Source: CAZPXZ01 sp965221505 (GTDB taxonomy: Bacteria > Pseudomonadota > Alphaproteobacteria > Rhodobacterales > CAZPXZ01). From it: a stretch of DNA of 64,000 nucleotides. The DNA is taken from NCBI GenBank assembly GCA_965221505.1, contig CBDCSI010000002.1, positions 434,001-498,000 of the forward strand, read 5' to 3'. Below are positions 53,703 to 63,025 of the stretch, one piece after another. Made by a program: the position numbers and the translations under genes. Each line of letters opens with the position of its first letter. Within the stretch, counting starts at the first letter, position 1. Below the pieces are notes generated by a model. That model did not search any database and was not told where the DNA came from. It worked only from the letters and a program-made list of their open reading frames with translations.

Positions 53703-54584
53703 CTACCCGCCCGTCCCGAACGCCGCCAGAACCGCGCAGTGGTCCGGATGCGGGCCCTGCCGCGGAACTTCCTGGAAGCTGCCCGGCACCAGCGCGTCCT
53801 CCGCGCCTCCCCCGGCGACGATATGATCGATGAACTCGGAGAACCTCGGGTCGCATCCGTAGGGCGCCTCGCCGGTCACGAGCCGCAACGGCGCCGAGGA
53901 CGGCGACAGGAGCCGCCACGCCCAGTCCCCCGGCACCGCCAGGCGGCGATTGAAGTCGCCGAGAATGACGAACGCCGCGCCCTCGGCTCGCCGCGCGTCG
54001 GCCCAGTCCCGCAGCAGGGTCGTCTGCCTGCGCAGCGTATCGCAGGTGTCGCTTCGTTCGGCGTCCCGGTCCTGCTCCTCGCCCCAGCAACCCGAGCGAA
54101 GATGCACCGACAACAGCCGCAGCTCGCCGCTTCCGTCCGTGACCGTGACGTCCGTACCCCAGCGCTGAAACCCGTCGTCCCCGCCCAGCTGCCGAAGGTC
54201 GGGATGGCGCCGCCAGTCGAGGCCGCGGCGAATCGCGAACCCGGTTGCGAGATGCCCCAGAACCGCCCCTTCCCGCCGCCAGCAGGCGCGCGACGGCAAG
54301 AGCGGCGGACGGGAGGAAACGACGACGTCCCAGCGAGAGGCGGGGAACACTCGCCGCGCGGCGGCTTCGTTCTCCACCTCCTGGAACGCGACCACGTCCG
54401 CATCCAGCCCGGCGACTTGTCGCGCCAGGGCGGCATACGCCGCCTCGGTCCAGCCGACGCAGCCCTCGCCTTCGGCATCGTCGAGATGCTCCAGGTTCCA
54501 GGCCGCGAGCCGAAGCTCTCCGGCGCGGGACTCCGCCGGAACCAGAACCAGAATCGCCAACAGGGCGACCGCAACTCGGTACAT
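53703..54584 (-). CDS. Secreted endonuclease/exonuclease/phosphatase-family hydrolase
   Basis: The 293-residue protein has a signal peptide (MYRVAVALLAILVLVPAESRAGE) and an EEP fold: LRLAAWNLEHL, DVVAFQEVENE, LLSVHLRSGC, VILGDFNRRL and the terminal catalytic FIDHIVAGG plus HPDHCAV. These are the metal and catalytic residues of DNase I-like enzymes. Substrate (nucleic acid, phospholipid or other phosphodiester) is open. The start at 54584 follows from the signal peptide. Confidence 0.87.
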   Translation of the reverse strand: MYRVAVALLAILVLVPAESRAGELRLAAWNLEHLDDAEGEGCVGWTEAAYAALARQVAGLDADVVAFQEVENEAAARRVFPASRWDVVVSSRPPLLPSRACWRREGAVLGHLATGFAIRRGLDWRRHPDLRQLGGDDGFQRWGTDVTVTDGSGELRLLSVHLRSGCWGEEQDRDAERSDTCDTLRRQTTLLRDWADARRAEGAAFVILGDFNRRLAVPGDWAWRLLSPSSAPLRLVTGEAPYGCDPRFSEFIDHIVAGGGAEDALVPGSFQEVPRQGPHPDHCAVLAAFGTGG

Positions 54585-54732
54585 CGTCGACTCCTCGTAC
54601 GGAACGGGTCGATTCCGGCGCTGTCGTCCGTTCGACCGCAGCGACGGGCAAGCATCCCACCTGCGCCCCGCACTGTCCACTGCCGGTCGGATCCGGAGCG
54701 TCAGCGTCCGGGGCGACGCGGGCGCCGAACGG

Positions 54733-55695
54733 TCAGCGGCGTCCGTCGGCCGCCGCCGGATCGGGGATGAGAACGTCGGTCTTGACGTAGCCGTAGCTGG
54801 CGCCCCGGAAGCTGCGGTCGAGGTAGTCGTGGAACGCTCGGGTCGGCTCCGACATCTCCGCGCCGCGCTTCCAGGCGAGTCCGACGTCCATCGACGGCAC
54901 CCGGTCGGACACCGGGCGCAGCTCGATGCGCTGCCCTTCCAGCGACCAGGGCCGGTACACCATGTTCGACAGGACGGTGATTCCCATTCCCAGCGCGACC
55001 TTGCTGCGTACCGCCTCGACCGAGGAGGTCGAGAAGATCACGTTCGGCCGATAGGGCGTCTTCGACCAGTAGGTCATCGCCGTGCGTTCCGCTTCGTCGA
55101 CGTTGAGCATGACGTAGGGCTCTCGGGCGATCTCGGCCAGCGAGACGGACTCCCGCGCGAGAAGCGGATGGTCGGTACAGAGCCAAAGGTTCCTGGGCGA
55201 GGACAAGAGGACTTCGGAGCCGATCCCTTCCCGGTCGCGGAGGTTGGACACCAGCATGACCGCAAGGTCGAGGTTCCCGGCCACGAGACGACGCTCGATT
55301 TCGTCCCGCGGCAATTCCTTCAACCGGACCTCGACGCGCGGAAACACCCGTCGGAAGCGCAGGAGAATTTGCGGAAGAAAATACCCCGCCACCGTATAGG
55401 TGACCCCGACCGACACCGCGCCCCCGACGTTGCCGCCGGAGCGGTGCAGTGCGCGAGACGCCTCCGACACCGCGGCGACGATGTTGTGCGCGTGCTGCAG
55501 AAACTGGTGGCCCTCGTAGGTGAGCGTGACGCCGGCGGGGTTGCGCTCGAAGAGCTGCGCCTCCAGGTCCGATTCGAGACTCTTGATTGCGGCGCTCACG
55601 GCGGATTGCGAGACGTTGAGATCCGCGGACGCGCGGGAGACCTGTCCGGCCTCGGCGGTCGCCATGAAGTAACGGATCTGGCGAAGGGTGATCAC
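54733..55695 (-). CDS. LysR-family transcriptional regulator
   Basis: The 320-residue regulator has an N-terminal winged helix-turn-helix (LRQIRYFMATAEAGQVSRASADLNVSQSAVSAAIKSLE, about 4-42) and a substrate-binding domain (about 90-300). It is divergent from the ABC-Pxp operon, with 186 bases between start codons, so it most likely controls that operon in response to its transported or degraded compound. Confidence 0.93.
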   Translation of the reverse strand: MITLRQIRYFMATAEAGQVSRASADLNVSQSAVSAAIKSLESDLEAQLFERNPAGVTLTYEGHQFLQHAHNIVAAVSEASRALHRSGGNVGGAVSVGVTYTVAGYFLPQILLRFRRVFPRVEVRLKELPRDEIERRLVAGNLDLAVMLVSNLRDREGIGSEVLLSSPRNLWLCTDHPLLARESVSLAEIAREPYVMLNVDEAERTAMTYWSKTPYRPNVIFSTSSVEAVRSKVALGMGITVLSNMVYRPWSLEGQRIELRPVSDRVPSMDVGLAWKRGAEMSEPTRAFHDYLDRSFRGASYGYVKTDVLIPDPAAADGRR

Positions 55696-55881
55696 GGTTT
55701 TTCCGATAGAGCCTTGCTGATTTTTCTATTTTACAATGGCCGGACGCCTTCGCATAATCCCCCGGACGAACGGGATTTCGCCCGCCTGCGCGATTCGGGT
55801 CCGCTTTCGCACGGGCGACCCACGCGGACGGGCGGACGGAAACCCGGCACGTCGCGACAAGGTCAAACGGAGGATCGAAAC
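55696..55881. promoter_or_regulatory. Divergent control region of LysR gene and ABC-Pxp operon
   Basis: An AT-rich patch (about 55703-55737) breaks the otherwise GC-rich sequence. It contains an imperfect inverted repeat, ATAGA and TCTAT separated by 14 bases (around 55708-55731), and a TACAAT hexamer. This suits LysR binding and a promoter for the operon. GGAGG lies nine bases before the binding-protein ATG. Confidence 0.5.
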
Positions 55882-56997
55882 ATGAAGGTTCAATCGATTC
55901 GGACGGCACGCGGAACGCGCTGGACCCGTCCGGTCGTCGGGGCGGCGACGGCGCTCGTCCTCGCCGTGGCGCTGCCGGCCGGCGCCGGGGCGGAGGAAGC
56001 CTGGTACCCCTACCCGGTCGAGGTCTGGGACCCGCCGTTCGACATGGCCAGCCCCCGCACGACCGTCGACTACACGCCGCTCGAAGCGGCTTCGCAGCCC
56101 TGGGACGTCTGCGTGTCGTTTCCGCACATGAAGGACGCCTACTGGCTGGCGGTCGACTACGGCGTCGTAGCCGAGTCGGAGCGCCTCGGGATCAAGATGC
56201 AGCTGGTAGAGGCAGGCGGCTACACCAACCTCAACACCCAGATCTCCCAGATCGAGGACTGCGTGGCGCGCGGCGCGGACGCGGTGGTCATCGGCGCCAT
56301 CTCGTTCGACGGCCTGAACAATCTCGTCTCCGAAATCCGCGCCAAGGGCATCCCGGTCATCGACGTGATCAACGGCATGTCGTCGTCCGAACTCTCGGCC
56401 AAGTCGCTCGTCTCCTTCGGCGAGATGGGTTACAAGGCGGGCGAGTACATCGCGAAGGCGCATCCCATGGGTTCCGGCAAGGTCAAGGTCGCGTGGTTCC
56501 CCGGACCGCCGGGCGCCGGCTGGGTGGAAGCGGGCAACCAGGGCTTCCAGGAAGCCGTCGCGGGATCCGACATCGAGGTCGTCGAGACCAAATACGGCGA
56601 CACCGGCAAGGAGGTGCAGCTCAAGCTGGTGGAAGACACCCTCGAGGCGCACCCCGACATCCAGTACGTCGTCGGCACGGCGGTGACGGCCGAGGCGGCG
56701 GTCGGGCTTCTGCGCGCCCGCGGCCTGTCCGACGACATCCAGGTGATGGCCTACTACTTCACGCCGGGCGTGTATCAGGGCATCCGGCGCGGACAGGTAC
56801 TCGCGGCGCCGACCGATTCCGCCGTCATTCAGGGCCGGGTCGCGATCGACCAGGCGGTTCGGATCCTGGAGGGCATGGAATACGAGAAGCACGTCGGACC
56901 GGCGCTCTACGTGATCGACTCCGAGAACATCGAAACGTTTGATCGGGGATCCTCGCTGGCGCCGGACGGCTTCAAGCCCACCTTCACGGTGAACTGA
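55882..56997 (+). CDS. TorT-like ABC substrate-binding protein
   Basis: The 371-residue exported protein (signal near ALPAGAGAEE) aligns in pattern with TorT: CVSFPHMKDAYWLAVDYGVVAESERLGIKMQLVEAGGY, CVARGADAVVIGAISFDGL, HPMGSGKVKVAWFPGPPGAGW, YVVGTAVTAEAAV and YYFTPGVYQGIRRGQVLAAPTDS. TorT proper is a TMAO sensor partner, but here it leads an ABC ATPase and permease, so it probably delivers a ligand for import. The ligand should feed the Pxp/biotin genes downstream. Confidence 0.87.
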   Translation: MKVQSIRTARGTRWTRPVVGAATALVLAVALPAGAGAEEAWYPYPVEVWDPPFDMASPRTTVDYTPLEAASQPWDVCVSFPHMKDAYWLAVDYGVVAESERLGIKMQLVEAGGYTNLNTQISQIEDCVARGADAVVIGAISFDGLNNLVSEIRAKGIPVIDVINGMSSSELSAKSLVSFGEMGYKAGEYIAKAHPMGSGKVKVAWFPGPPGAGWVEAGNQGFQEAVAGSDIEVVETKYGDTGKEVQLKLVEDTLEAHPDIQYVVGTAVTAEAAVGLLRARGLSDDIQVMAYYFTPGVYQGIRRGQVLAAPTDSAVIQGRVAIDQAVRILEGMEYEKHVGPALYVIDSENIETFDRGSSLAPDGFKPTFTVN

Positions 56998-57009
56998 AGC
57001 GGGCCGGGC

Positions 57010-58557
57010 GTGACGGACCGGGACGAGGGACAGCGTGCGGACGGCGGGTTCTCCTCCGAGGACCCGCCGCTCCTGGAACTCCGTCGGATCAGCCGGCAGT
57101 TTCCCGGCGTCCAGGCGCTGGACCGGGTGGATTTCGAGCTTCGGCCGGGGGAGGTGCACGTCCTGTTCGGCGAGAACGGGGCGGGAAAGTCTACCCTGAT
57201 CTCCATCCTCGCCGGCGCGCTCCGGCCGCATGGCGGGCAAATCCGCTTCCGCGGCCGGCCGGTCGAGATCGCCTCGGTCCACCACGCCCGATCGCTCGGG
57301 ATCAGCGCCGTATTCCAGGAGTTCTCGCTGGTCCCGCAGCTCGACGTAGAGCAGAACCTGTTCCTCGGCGCGGAGGAGACCTCCTTCGGCCTGCTCGACA
57401 AGGCGAGGCTGCACGAGCGAGCGAAGAAAATCCTGGAGCGCCTCGGGTTTCCGCTCCGTCCGACGCAACGCGTCGACACCCTTTCCCGCGCCGAGCAACA
57501 GATGGTCGAAATCGCCAAGGCGTTTCGCTCGGACCCCTCGGTCCTGATCCTCGACGAACCGACGGCCTCCCTGACCGACCGCGAGGCGGAACAGCTCTTC
57601 TCCCTGATCGAGCAGATCAAGGCCGAAGGCGTCGGGATCGTCTACATCACGCACCGCACCAACGAGATACGCCGCATCGGCGACCGCATCACGGTGCTGC
57701 GCGACGGTCGGTACGTCGCGACGGTCGACGCCCGGACGGGGGAGGAGCAACTCGTGCGCCTGATGACCGGACGGGTCATCGACCAGATCTATCCCGAGAT
57801 CCGCTACCGGCCCGGTCGGGCGGTGCTCGAGGTCGAGAATCTTGCGACGGAAGAGGGCACGGTCGCCGGGGTTACGCTCGACGTCCGGGAAGGGGAGGTC
57901 GTCGGTCTGGCGGGGCTCGTCGGCTCCGGCAAGTCGGAGGTGGCGCGCGCCTGCTTCGGCCTGCTTCCGGTCTCCGCCGGGCGCATCGCGTTCGACGGAG
58001 CGTCCACGACCGGGCTCTCGCCGCGTCGCATGCTGGATCGCGGCTTCTACTACGTCCCGGCGGACCGACGCGACGAAGGTCTGATGATGATGCGCAGCGT
58101 GCGCGAGAACGTCGCCCTGCCCGCCCTTCGTACGCGGCGCTATTCGCGCGGCGTCCTGTTGCGGAGAAAGGCGGAAGCGGCGCAGACCCGCGACCTCTCC
58201 GAGCGCCTGAACCTGCAGCCGCTCCGGATCGAACGGGAAGCGGATTCCTTCTCCGGCGGCAACCAGCAAAAAATCCTGCTGGCGAAGAGTCTCACCCGAG
58301 ACGTCAAGCTGTTCGCTTTCGACGAGCCCACCGTGGGGGTCGACGTCGGCACCCGGGTCGCGATCTACGAATTCATCCGGGACCTGTGCCAGGACGGCGC
58401 CGCCATCCTGCTGATCTCGTCCGACCTGCCGGAGATCCTGCATCTCGCCAATCGCGTCTACGTCATGTGCCGGGGCGTCCGCACCGCCGAGTTGCAGGGC
58501 GGTAACATTACCCAGGAGAACGTATTGCGCCATTGCTTCGAGAGGGAGGCGGCATGA
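57010..58557 (+). CDS. Two-domain sugar-type ABC ATPase (RbsA family)
   Basis: The 515-residue protein contains two ATPase domains. The first has Walker A GENGAGKST, LSRAEQQMVEIAKA in place of the usual signature, and VLILDEPTASLTD. The second has GLVGSGKSEVARA, FSGGNQQKILLAK and FDEPTVGVDVG. This is the RbsA/MglA organisation, energising the adjacent permease. The start is GTG at 57010, 12 bases after the binding-protein stop. Confidence 0.93.
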   Translation: MTDRDEGQRADGGFSSEDPPLLELRRISRQFPGVQALDRVDFELRPGEVHVLFGENGAGKSTLISILAGALRPHGGQIRFRGRPVEIASVHHARSLGISAVFQEFSLVPQLDVEQNLFLGAEETSFGLLDKARLHERAKKILERLGFPLRPTQRVDTLSRAEQQMVEIAKAFRSDPSVLILDEPTASLTDREAEQLFSLIEQIKAEGVGIVYITHRTNEIRRIGDRITVLRDGRYVATVDARTGEEQLVRLMTGRVIDQIYPEIRYRPGRAVLEVENLATEEGTVAGVTLDVREGEVVGLAGLVGSGKSEVARACFGLLPVSAGRIAFDGASTTGLSPRRMLDRGFYYVPADRRDEGLMMMRSVRENVALPALRTRRYSRGVLLRRKAEAAQTRDLSERLNLQPLRIEREADSFSGGNQQKILLAKSLTRDVKLFAFDEPTVGVDVGTRVAIYEFIRDLCQDGAAILLISSDLPEILHLANRVYVMCRGVRTAELQGGNITQENVLRHCFEREAA

Positions 58558-59582
58558 ACGCGACGGACGGGGAGCGGGCGGACGCAGGCCGCGGAGCGGG
58601 CTACTGGCTCCGCCTCGCATTCGTGCGGCTCGGAGTCCTGCCCTTCCTCCTGCTCCTCGCGATGGTCGTCTTTACCTTCCTTTCGGACAATTTCCTGACC
58701 GGGCGCAACCTGCTCAACGTGATGCGGCAGTCGACCTACCTGGCGCTGGTCTCCATGGGGCAGATGTTCGCCCTGCTGACCGGCGGCTTCGACCTGTCGG
58801 TCGGCACCATTCTGGCGCTGACCTCGGTCGTCGGCGCGACCGCCATGGCCGCCGCCTACGCCGCCATGCCGGAGGCTGTGGGTCTGGCCATCCTGATCGG
58901 CATCCTCGCCGGAGTGGCGGCAGGAACCGCGATCGGCGTCGTCAACGGGATCGGCATCGCGCTGTTCCAGGTCTCGCCCTTCATGATGAGCCTCGGGATG
59001 GCGTCCGTCGGCTTCGGTCTGGCGCTGTACATGACCGGCGGCACGCCGGTCTACGGCATGCCGGTCGAGTTCGGCGACCTGTTCGGATTCGGCTCCATAC
59101 TCGGCGTTCCGGCGCCCATCCTGGTCACCCTGATCCTGATCGCCGTCCTGTACGTCGTGGTCAACCGGACCCGGCTCGGCAGGTATTTCTATGCGGTCGG
59201 CGGGAACCTGAAGGCGGCGCGCCTCTCCGGAATCGACACCCGCCTGACGCTGTTCCTGGCCTACGTGCTCTGCGGCGCCATGGCGGCCGTCGCCGGAATC
59301 CTGCTCACGGCGCGCCTCGATACGGGGGAGGCCAACATCGGCGCCACGATGCCGCTCGAATCCATCGCCGCTTGCGTGATTGCCGGGGTCAGCCTGCGCG
59401 GCGGCATCGGCCGGCTCGAGAACGTCGTGCTCGGCGCATTGTTCATCGGACTGGTGCAGAACGGGATGAACCTCGCCCGCATCGAATCCTATCTGCAGAT
59501 CGTGGTGATCGGTGCGCTCTTGATCTTCGCCGTAGTGGCGGACCAGTTCCGGCTGCGCTACACCGCAAGCGTCAGAGACTGA
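58554..59582 (+). CDS. Sugar-type ABC permease (RbsC family)
   Basis: The 342-residue membrane protein has multiple hydrophobic helices and the motif GQMFALLTGGFDLSVGTILALTS, GVVNGIGIALFQVSPFMMSLG and GRYFYAVGGNLKAARLSGID. GAGGGAGG precedes the ATG, which overlaps the ATPase stop (ATGA). It completes the importer of the operon. Confidence 0.92.
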   Translation: MNATDGERADAGRGAGYWLRLAFVRLGVLPFLLLLAMVVFTFLSDNFLTGRNLLNVMRQSTYLALVSMGQMFALLTGGFDLSVGTILALTSVVGATAMAAAYAAMPEAVGLAILIGILAGVAAGTAIGVVNGIGIALFQVSPFMMSLGMASVGFGLALYMTGGTPVYGMPVEFGDLFGFGSILGVPAPILVTLILIAVLYVVVNRTRLGRYFYAVGGNLKAARLSGIDTRLTLFLAYVLCGAMAAVAGILLTARLDTGEANIGATMPLESIAACVIAGVSLRGGIGRLENVVLGALFIGLVQNGMNLARIESYLQIVVIGALLIFAVVADQFRLRYTASVRD

Positions 59583-59660
59583 GATGCCGCAGCCGGAGGC
59601 ACGCAACGACGTCGTCGGCCGCCGCCGGCGGGCCAAGTCGGCACTGGGGAGAGTCGAGGG

Positions 59661-60395
59661 ATGAAGACCGCGATCAACTGCGACATGGGCGAGGGCTACG
59701 GGATCTACCGGGTCGGCGACGATGCGGGGATGATGCCGCTCATCTCCATGGCGAACGTCGCCTGCGGCTTCCACGGTTCGGATCCGAACCACATGCGCGC
59801 CACCGTGCGACTCGCCCGGCAACACGGCGTGGAGGTCGGCGCACACCCGTCGCTCCCGGACAGGCAGGGATTCGGACGCCGGGCGATGGCCATCGGCCGC
59901 GAGGAGATGGCCAACATCCTGATCTACCAGGTCGGCGCCCTCGCCGGGTTCCTGAAGGCCGAGGACATGGAACTCGGCTACATCAAGCCGCATGGCGCGC
60001 TCTACGGAATGGCTACGCGGGACGAGGAGATCGCCCATGCCGTCTGCGACGCGGCGGACGTGTTCGAGGTGCCCCTCCTGGGGATGAAGAACACGCTGCA
60101 CGAGCGGGTATACACCGGGCGCGGGCACGAGTTCGTCGCCGAATTCTATGCCGATCTCGAATACGACGACGACGGCAGCCTGATCATCACGCGCGAGCAT
60201 GACGCAGTCGATCCCGGGAGGGCGGCGGAACGCTGTCTGCGTGCGGTCCGGGAGGGCGTGACCGAATCGGTGAACGGCGTGACGCTGGAAGTCGGCTCGG
60301 ACTGCATCTGCGTTCACTCGGACACCCCGAACGCCGTCGAGGTAGCCGGAGCCGTGCGCGAGGCGATCCGCCCGTATCTCGGCGGGTCCCGATGA
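59661..60395 (+). CDS. pxpA: LamB/YcsF family protein, 5-oxoprolinase subunit A type
   Basis: The 244-residue protein has the family N terminus INCDMGEGYGIYR, ISMANVACGFHGSDPNHM, GAHPSLPDRQGFGRR and IKPHGALYGM. In PxpABC the A subunit works with PxpB and PxpC in ATP-dependent opening of 5-oxoproline. Here pxpA is separated from pxpBC by a biotin carrier and biotin carboxylase, so the substrate may be a related lactam or amide rather than 5-oxoproline itself. Confidence 0.9.
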   Translation: MKTAINCDMGEGYGIYRVGDDAGMMPLISMANVACGFHGSDPNHMRATVRLARQHGVEVGAHPSLPDRQGFGRRAMAIGREEMANILIYQVGALAGFLKAEDMELGYIKPHGALYGMATRDEEIAHAVCDAADVFEVPLLGMKNTLHERVYTGRGHEFVAEFYADLEYDDDGSLIITREHDAVDPGRAAERCLRAVREGVTESVNGVTLEVGSDCICVHSDTPNAVEVAGAVREAIRPYLGGSR

Positions 60396-60503
60396 ACGCG
60401 TCCCGCGCTCAGTCCGCCGGCTCCGAGATCGCCCGTGCGCGGCCGGATTCGGATTCTCACGGATGCGCGCCGGGCGCCGGAGACATGGGTAAGGAGTAAG
60501 ACA

Positions 60504-60746
60504 ATGGCCATCCGACAGGTTCTCTCGCCGCTTCCCGGAACCTTCTATCGGCGACCGGCGCCCGACCAGCCGCCCTTCAGGGACGCCGGGGACCCGGTCG
60601 AAGTCGGGGATACCGTCGGGCTGGTCGAGGTCATGAAATCCTTCCACGAAGTGAAGGCCGACGCCGCCGGCACGGTCGTCCGCTTCCTGATCGAGAACGA
60701 ATCGGACATCGTCGCCGGCCAACCGGTCGTCGAAATCGAGGCCTGA
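60504..60746 (+). CDS. Biotin carboxyl carrier protein, operon-specific
   Basis: The 80-residue protein is just a biotinyl domain: SPLPGTFYRRPAPD, VGDTVGLVEVMKSFHEV with biotin-accepting Lys45, and IVAGQPVVEIEA. It lacks the N-terminal and linker parts of AccB (26473-26970). AAGGAG upstream of the ATG marks the start. Its position before a second biotin carboxylase indicates a dedicated pair. Confidence 0.9.
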   Translation: MAIRQVLSPLPGTFYRRPAPDQPPFRDAGDPVEVGDTVGLVEVMKSFHEVKADAAGTVVRFLIENESDIVAGQPVVEIEA

Positions 60747-60765
60747 TCGAGTCCCGGGTCCCCGG

Positions 60766-62130
60766 ATGTCGATCCAGACCCTGCTGATCGCCAATCGCGG
60801 CGAAATCGCCGTGCGGATCGTCCGCGCCGCACGCGAGCTGGGCATGCGCTCGGTCGTGGCCCACAGCCGGGCCGACGACGACTCGCTGGCGGTTCGGCTC
60901 GCCGACGACGCCGTGGAGATCGGTCCGCCCCCGGCGTCGAAGTCGTATCTGAATATCGGGGCCGTTCTCGCCGCGGCGGCGGAATGCGGCGCGGACGCAG
61001 TGCATCCCGGATACGGCTTCCTGGCGGAGAACGCGGAGTTCGCGGCGGCCGCGACCGCGGCGGGGTTGACCTTCGTCGGACCCGAGGCCGAGACCATAGG
61101 ACTGATGGGAGACAAGATCGCGGCCCGGGAGGTCGCCGCAAGGGCCGGCGTACCTACGGTGCCAGGCAGTTCCGGTCGAATCGACAACCCCGAGGACGCG
61201 CGCGCGGTCGTCGAGGAGATCGGGTTCCCGGTCCTGATCAAGGCTGCCGCCGGCGGCGGCGGGCGCGGCATTCGCGTCGCGAACGACATCGCAGAGTTCG
61301 AACGGCAGGTGCCCCAGGCCAGCGCGGAGGCTCGGGCGGCGTTCGGCGACGGCGGGATATACGTGGAACGGTTCGTCCGGCGAGCGCGCCATGTCGAGGT
61401 CCAGGTACTCGGGGACGGCACGGACGTCGTGCATTGCTTCGAACGCGAGTGCTCGCTGCAGCGGCGGCGCCAGAAAGTCTGGGAGGAGGCGCCGGCCGCG
61501 ACGCTCTCCGAGCCTGTACGGCAGGCGCTCTGCGAATCCGCGGTTTCTCTCGCGCGCTCTGTCCGGTATCGCGGCGCCGGCACGCTGGAGTATCTGTACG
61601 ACGACGATACGGGGGCGTTCTACTTTCTCGAAATGAACACCCGCATCCAGGTCGAACATCCCGTGACCGAGTGCGTCACCGGAATCGACATCGTGCGCGA
61701 GATGCTTCGAATCGCCGGCGGCGAGGGGCTGCGCCTTCGCCAGGACGATATCGCCGTCAGCGGCCACGCCGTCGAATGCCGGATCAACGCCGAGGATCCG
61801 GCCAACGGCTTCATGCCGTCGCCGGGCACCGTGAACGCCCTCGCGGTACCCGGGGGCCCCGGCGTCCGGTTCGACGCGATGCTGTATGCGGGCTGCGCGA
61901 TCCCCCCCTTCTACGACTCCCTGCTCGGCAAGCTCGTCGTCTGGGACGAATCGCGCGCGAGCGCGCTGGACCGTCTCGGACGGGCGTTGGCGGAACTATC
62001 GATCGAGGGGGTCGAGACCACGACTGGCCTGCATCGGGCGCTCCTGTCGGACGGCGACATACGGAGCGCCCGCTTTCACACGGAGTTTCTGGAGCAGTGG
62101 CTCGAACGCGAGGCGCAACGCCTGCAGTAA
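60766..62130 (+). CDS. accC: Biotin carboxylase, second copy
   Basis: The 454-residue protein has IANRGEIAVRIVRAARELG, HPGYGFLAENAEF, the glycine loop KAAAGGGGRGIR, RHVEVQVLGDG and EMNTRIQVEHPVTE, all biotin carboxylase signatures. It is clearly distinct from the housekeeping AccC at 25117-26469. Located between a small biotin carrier and pxpB, it should serve the operon's own biotin-dependent reaction rather than fatty-acid synthesis. Confidence 0.93.
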   Translation: MSIQTLLIANRGEIAVRIVRAARELGMRSVVAHSRADDDSLAVRLADDAVEIGPPPASKSYLNIGAVLAAAAECGADAVHPGYGFLAENAEFAAAATAAGLTFVGPEAETIGLMGDKIAAREVAARAGVPTVPGSSGRIDNPEDARAVVEEIGFPVLIKAAAGGGGRGIRVANDIAEFERQVPQASAEARAAFGDGGIYVERFVRRARHVEVQVLGDGTDVVHCFERECSLQRRRQKVWEEAPAATLSEPVRQALCESAVSLARSVRYRGAGTLEYLYDDDTGAFYFLEMNTRIQVEHPVTECVTGIDIVREMLRIAGGEGLRLRQDDIAVSGHAVECRINAEDPANGFMPSPGTVNALAVPGGPGVRFDAMLYAGCAIPPFYDSLLGKLVVWDESRASALDRLGRALAELSIEGVETTTGLHRALLSDGDIRSARFHTEFLEQWLEREAQRLQ

Positions 62131-62149
62131 TGCCGGGAGGTAACACCGC

Positions 62150-63025
62150 ATGACCGCACGATATTCGTTTGGCGGGGACGATCACATCTTCGTCGAGGTG
62201 GCCGAGGAGATGTCGCTCGAAGCGTTCTTTCGAAGTCTCTCCATCACCCATGCGGTCCGCGAGAGCCGAATCGCTGGGGTGACCGAGATTTGCCCGGCCA
62301 ACGCGTCGTACCAGATCAAGTTCGACCCGGATCGGATCCGACCCGACGACCTGCTTGCCGAACTCAAGAAGCTCGAGGCGGGCGCGGAGGATGCGGAAGC
62401 GGTCCTCGATACCCGGATCGTCGAGGTTCCGGTCTTCTACAACGACCCGTGGACCCACGAGACCCTGATGCGCTTTCGCGACCGACACCAGGATCCCGAC
62501 GCCACCGACCTCGAATACGCCGCCCGGATCAACGGCTTCGATTCCGTCGACGCGTTCGTTCGGGCGCATTCCGGCGCGCCGTGGTTCGTGAGCATGGTCG
62601 GGTTCGTCGCCGGCCTGCCGTTCATGTTCCAGATGGCAGAGCGAAAGCGACAGATCGAAGTGCCGAAGTACCTGCGTCCGCGAACGGACACCCCCAAGCT
62701 GACGGTCGGCTACGGCGGGTGCTTCGCCTGCATCTACTCGGTTCGCGGCGCGGGCGGATACCAGATGTTCGGCATCACGCCCATGCCGATCTTCGACCCG
62801 AAGCAGGAAATCAGCTACCTGAGCGACTTCATGGTCTTCTTCAAGCCGGGGGACATCGTGAAATTCCGGCCCATCGATCGCGCCGCATACGACGAGGACG
62901 TCGCCCGGGTCGAAGCCGGAAAGTTCGAGCCGAGGGTTCGCGACTTTCGCTTCTCGCTCGACGAGTTCGACGGCGACGTCGACGGATACAACGCCAGGAT
63001 CGGGGAGACGCTCCATGCAGATTAA
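62150..63025 (+). CDS. pxpB: 5-oxoprolinase subunit B family (KipI/allophanate hydrolase subunit 1 type)
   Basis: The 291-residue protein has the Pfam AHS1-type pattern: DDHIFVEVAEEM, IRPDDLLAEL, VEVPVFYNDPWTHETL and GFVAGLPFMFQM, GGYQMFGITPMPIFDP. It is longer than many PxpB proteins (~220-240 residues) because of added sequence after the core. It partners PxpC, whose gene overlaps its end by 11 bases. GGGAGG precedes the ATG. Confidence 0.9.
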   Translation: MTARYSFGGDDHIFVEVAEEMSLEAFFRSLSITHAVRESRIAGVTEICPANASYQIKFDPDRIRPDDLLAELKKLEAGAEDAEAVLDTRIVEVPVFYNDPWTHETLMRFRDRHQDPDATDLEYAARINGFDSVDAFVRAHSGAPWFVSMVGFVAGLPFMFQMAERKRQIEVPKYLRPRTDTPKLTVGYGGCFACIYSVRGAGGYQMFGITPMPIFDPKQEISYLSDFMVFFKPGDIVKFRPIDRAAYDEDVARVEAGKFEPRVRDFRFSLDEFDGDVDGYNARIGETLHAD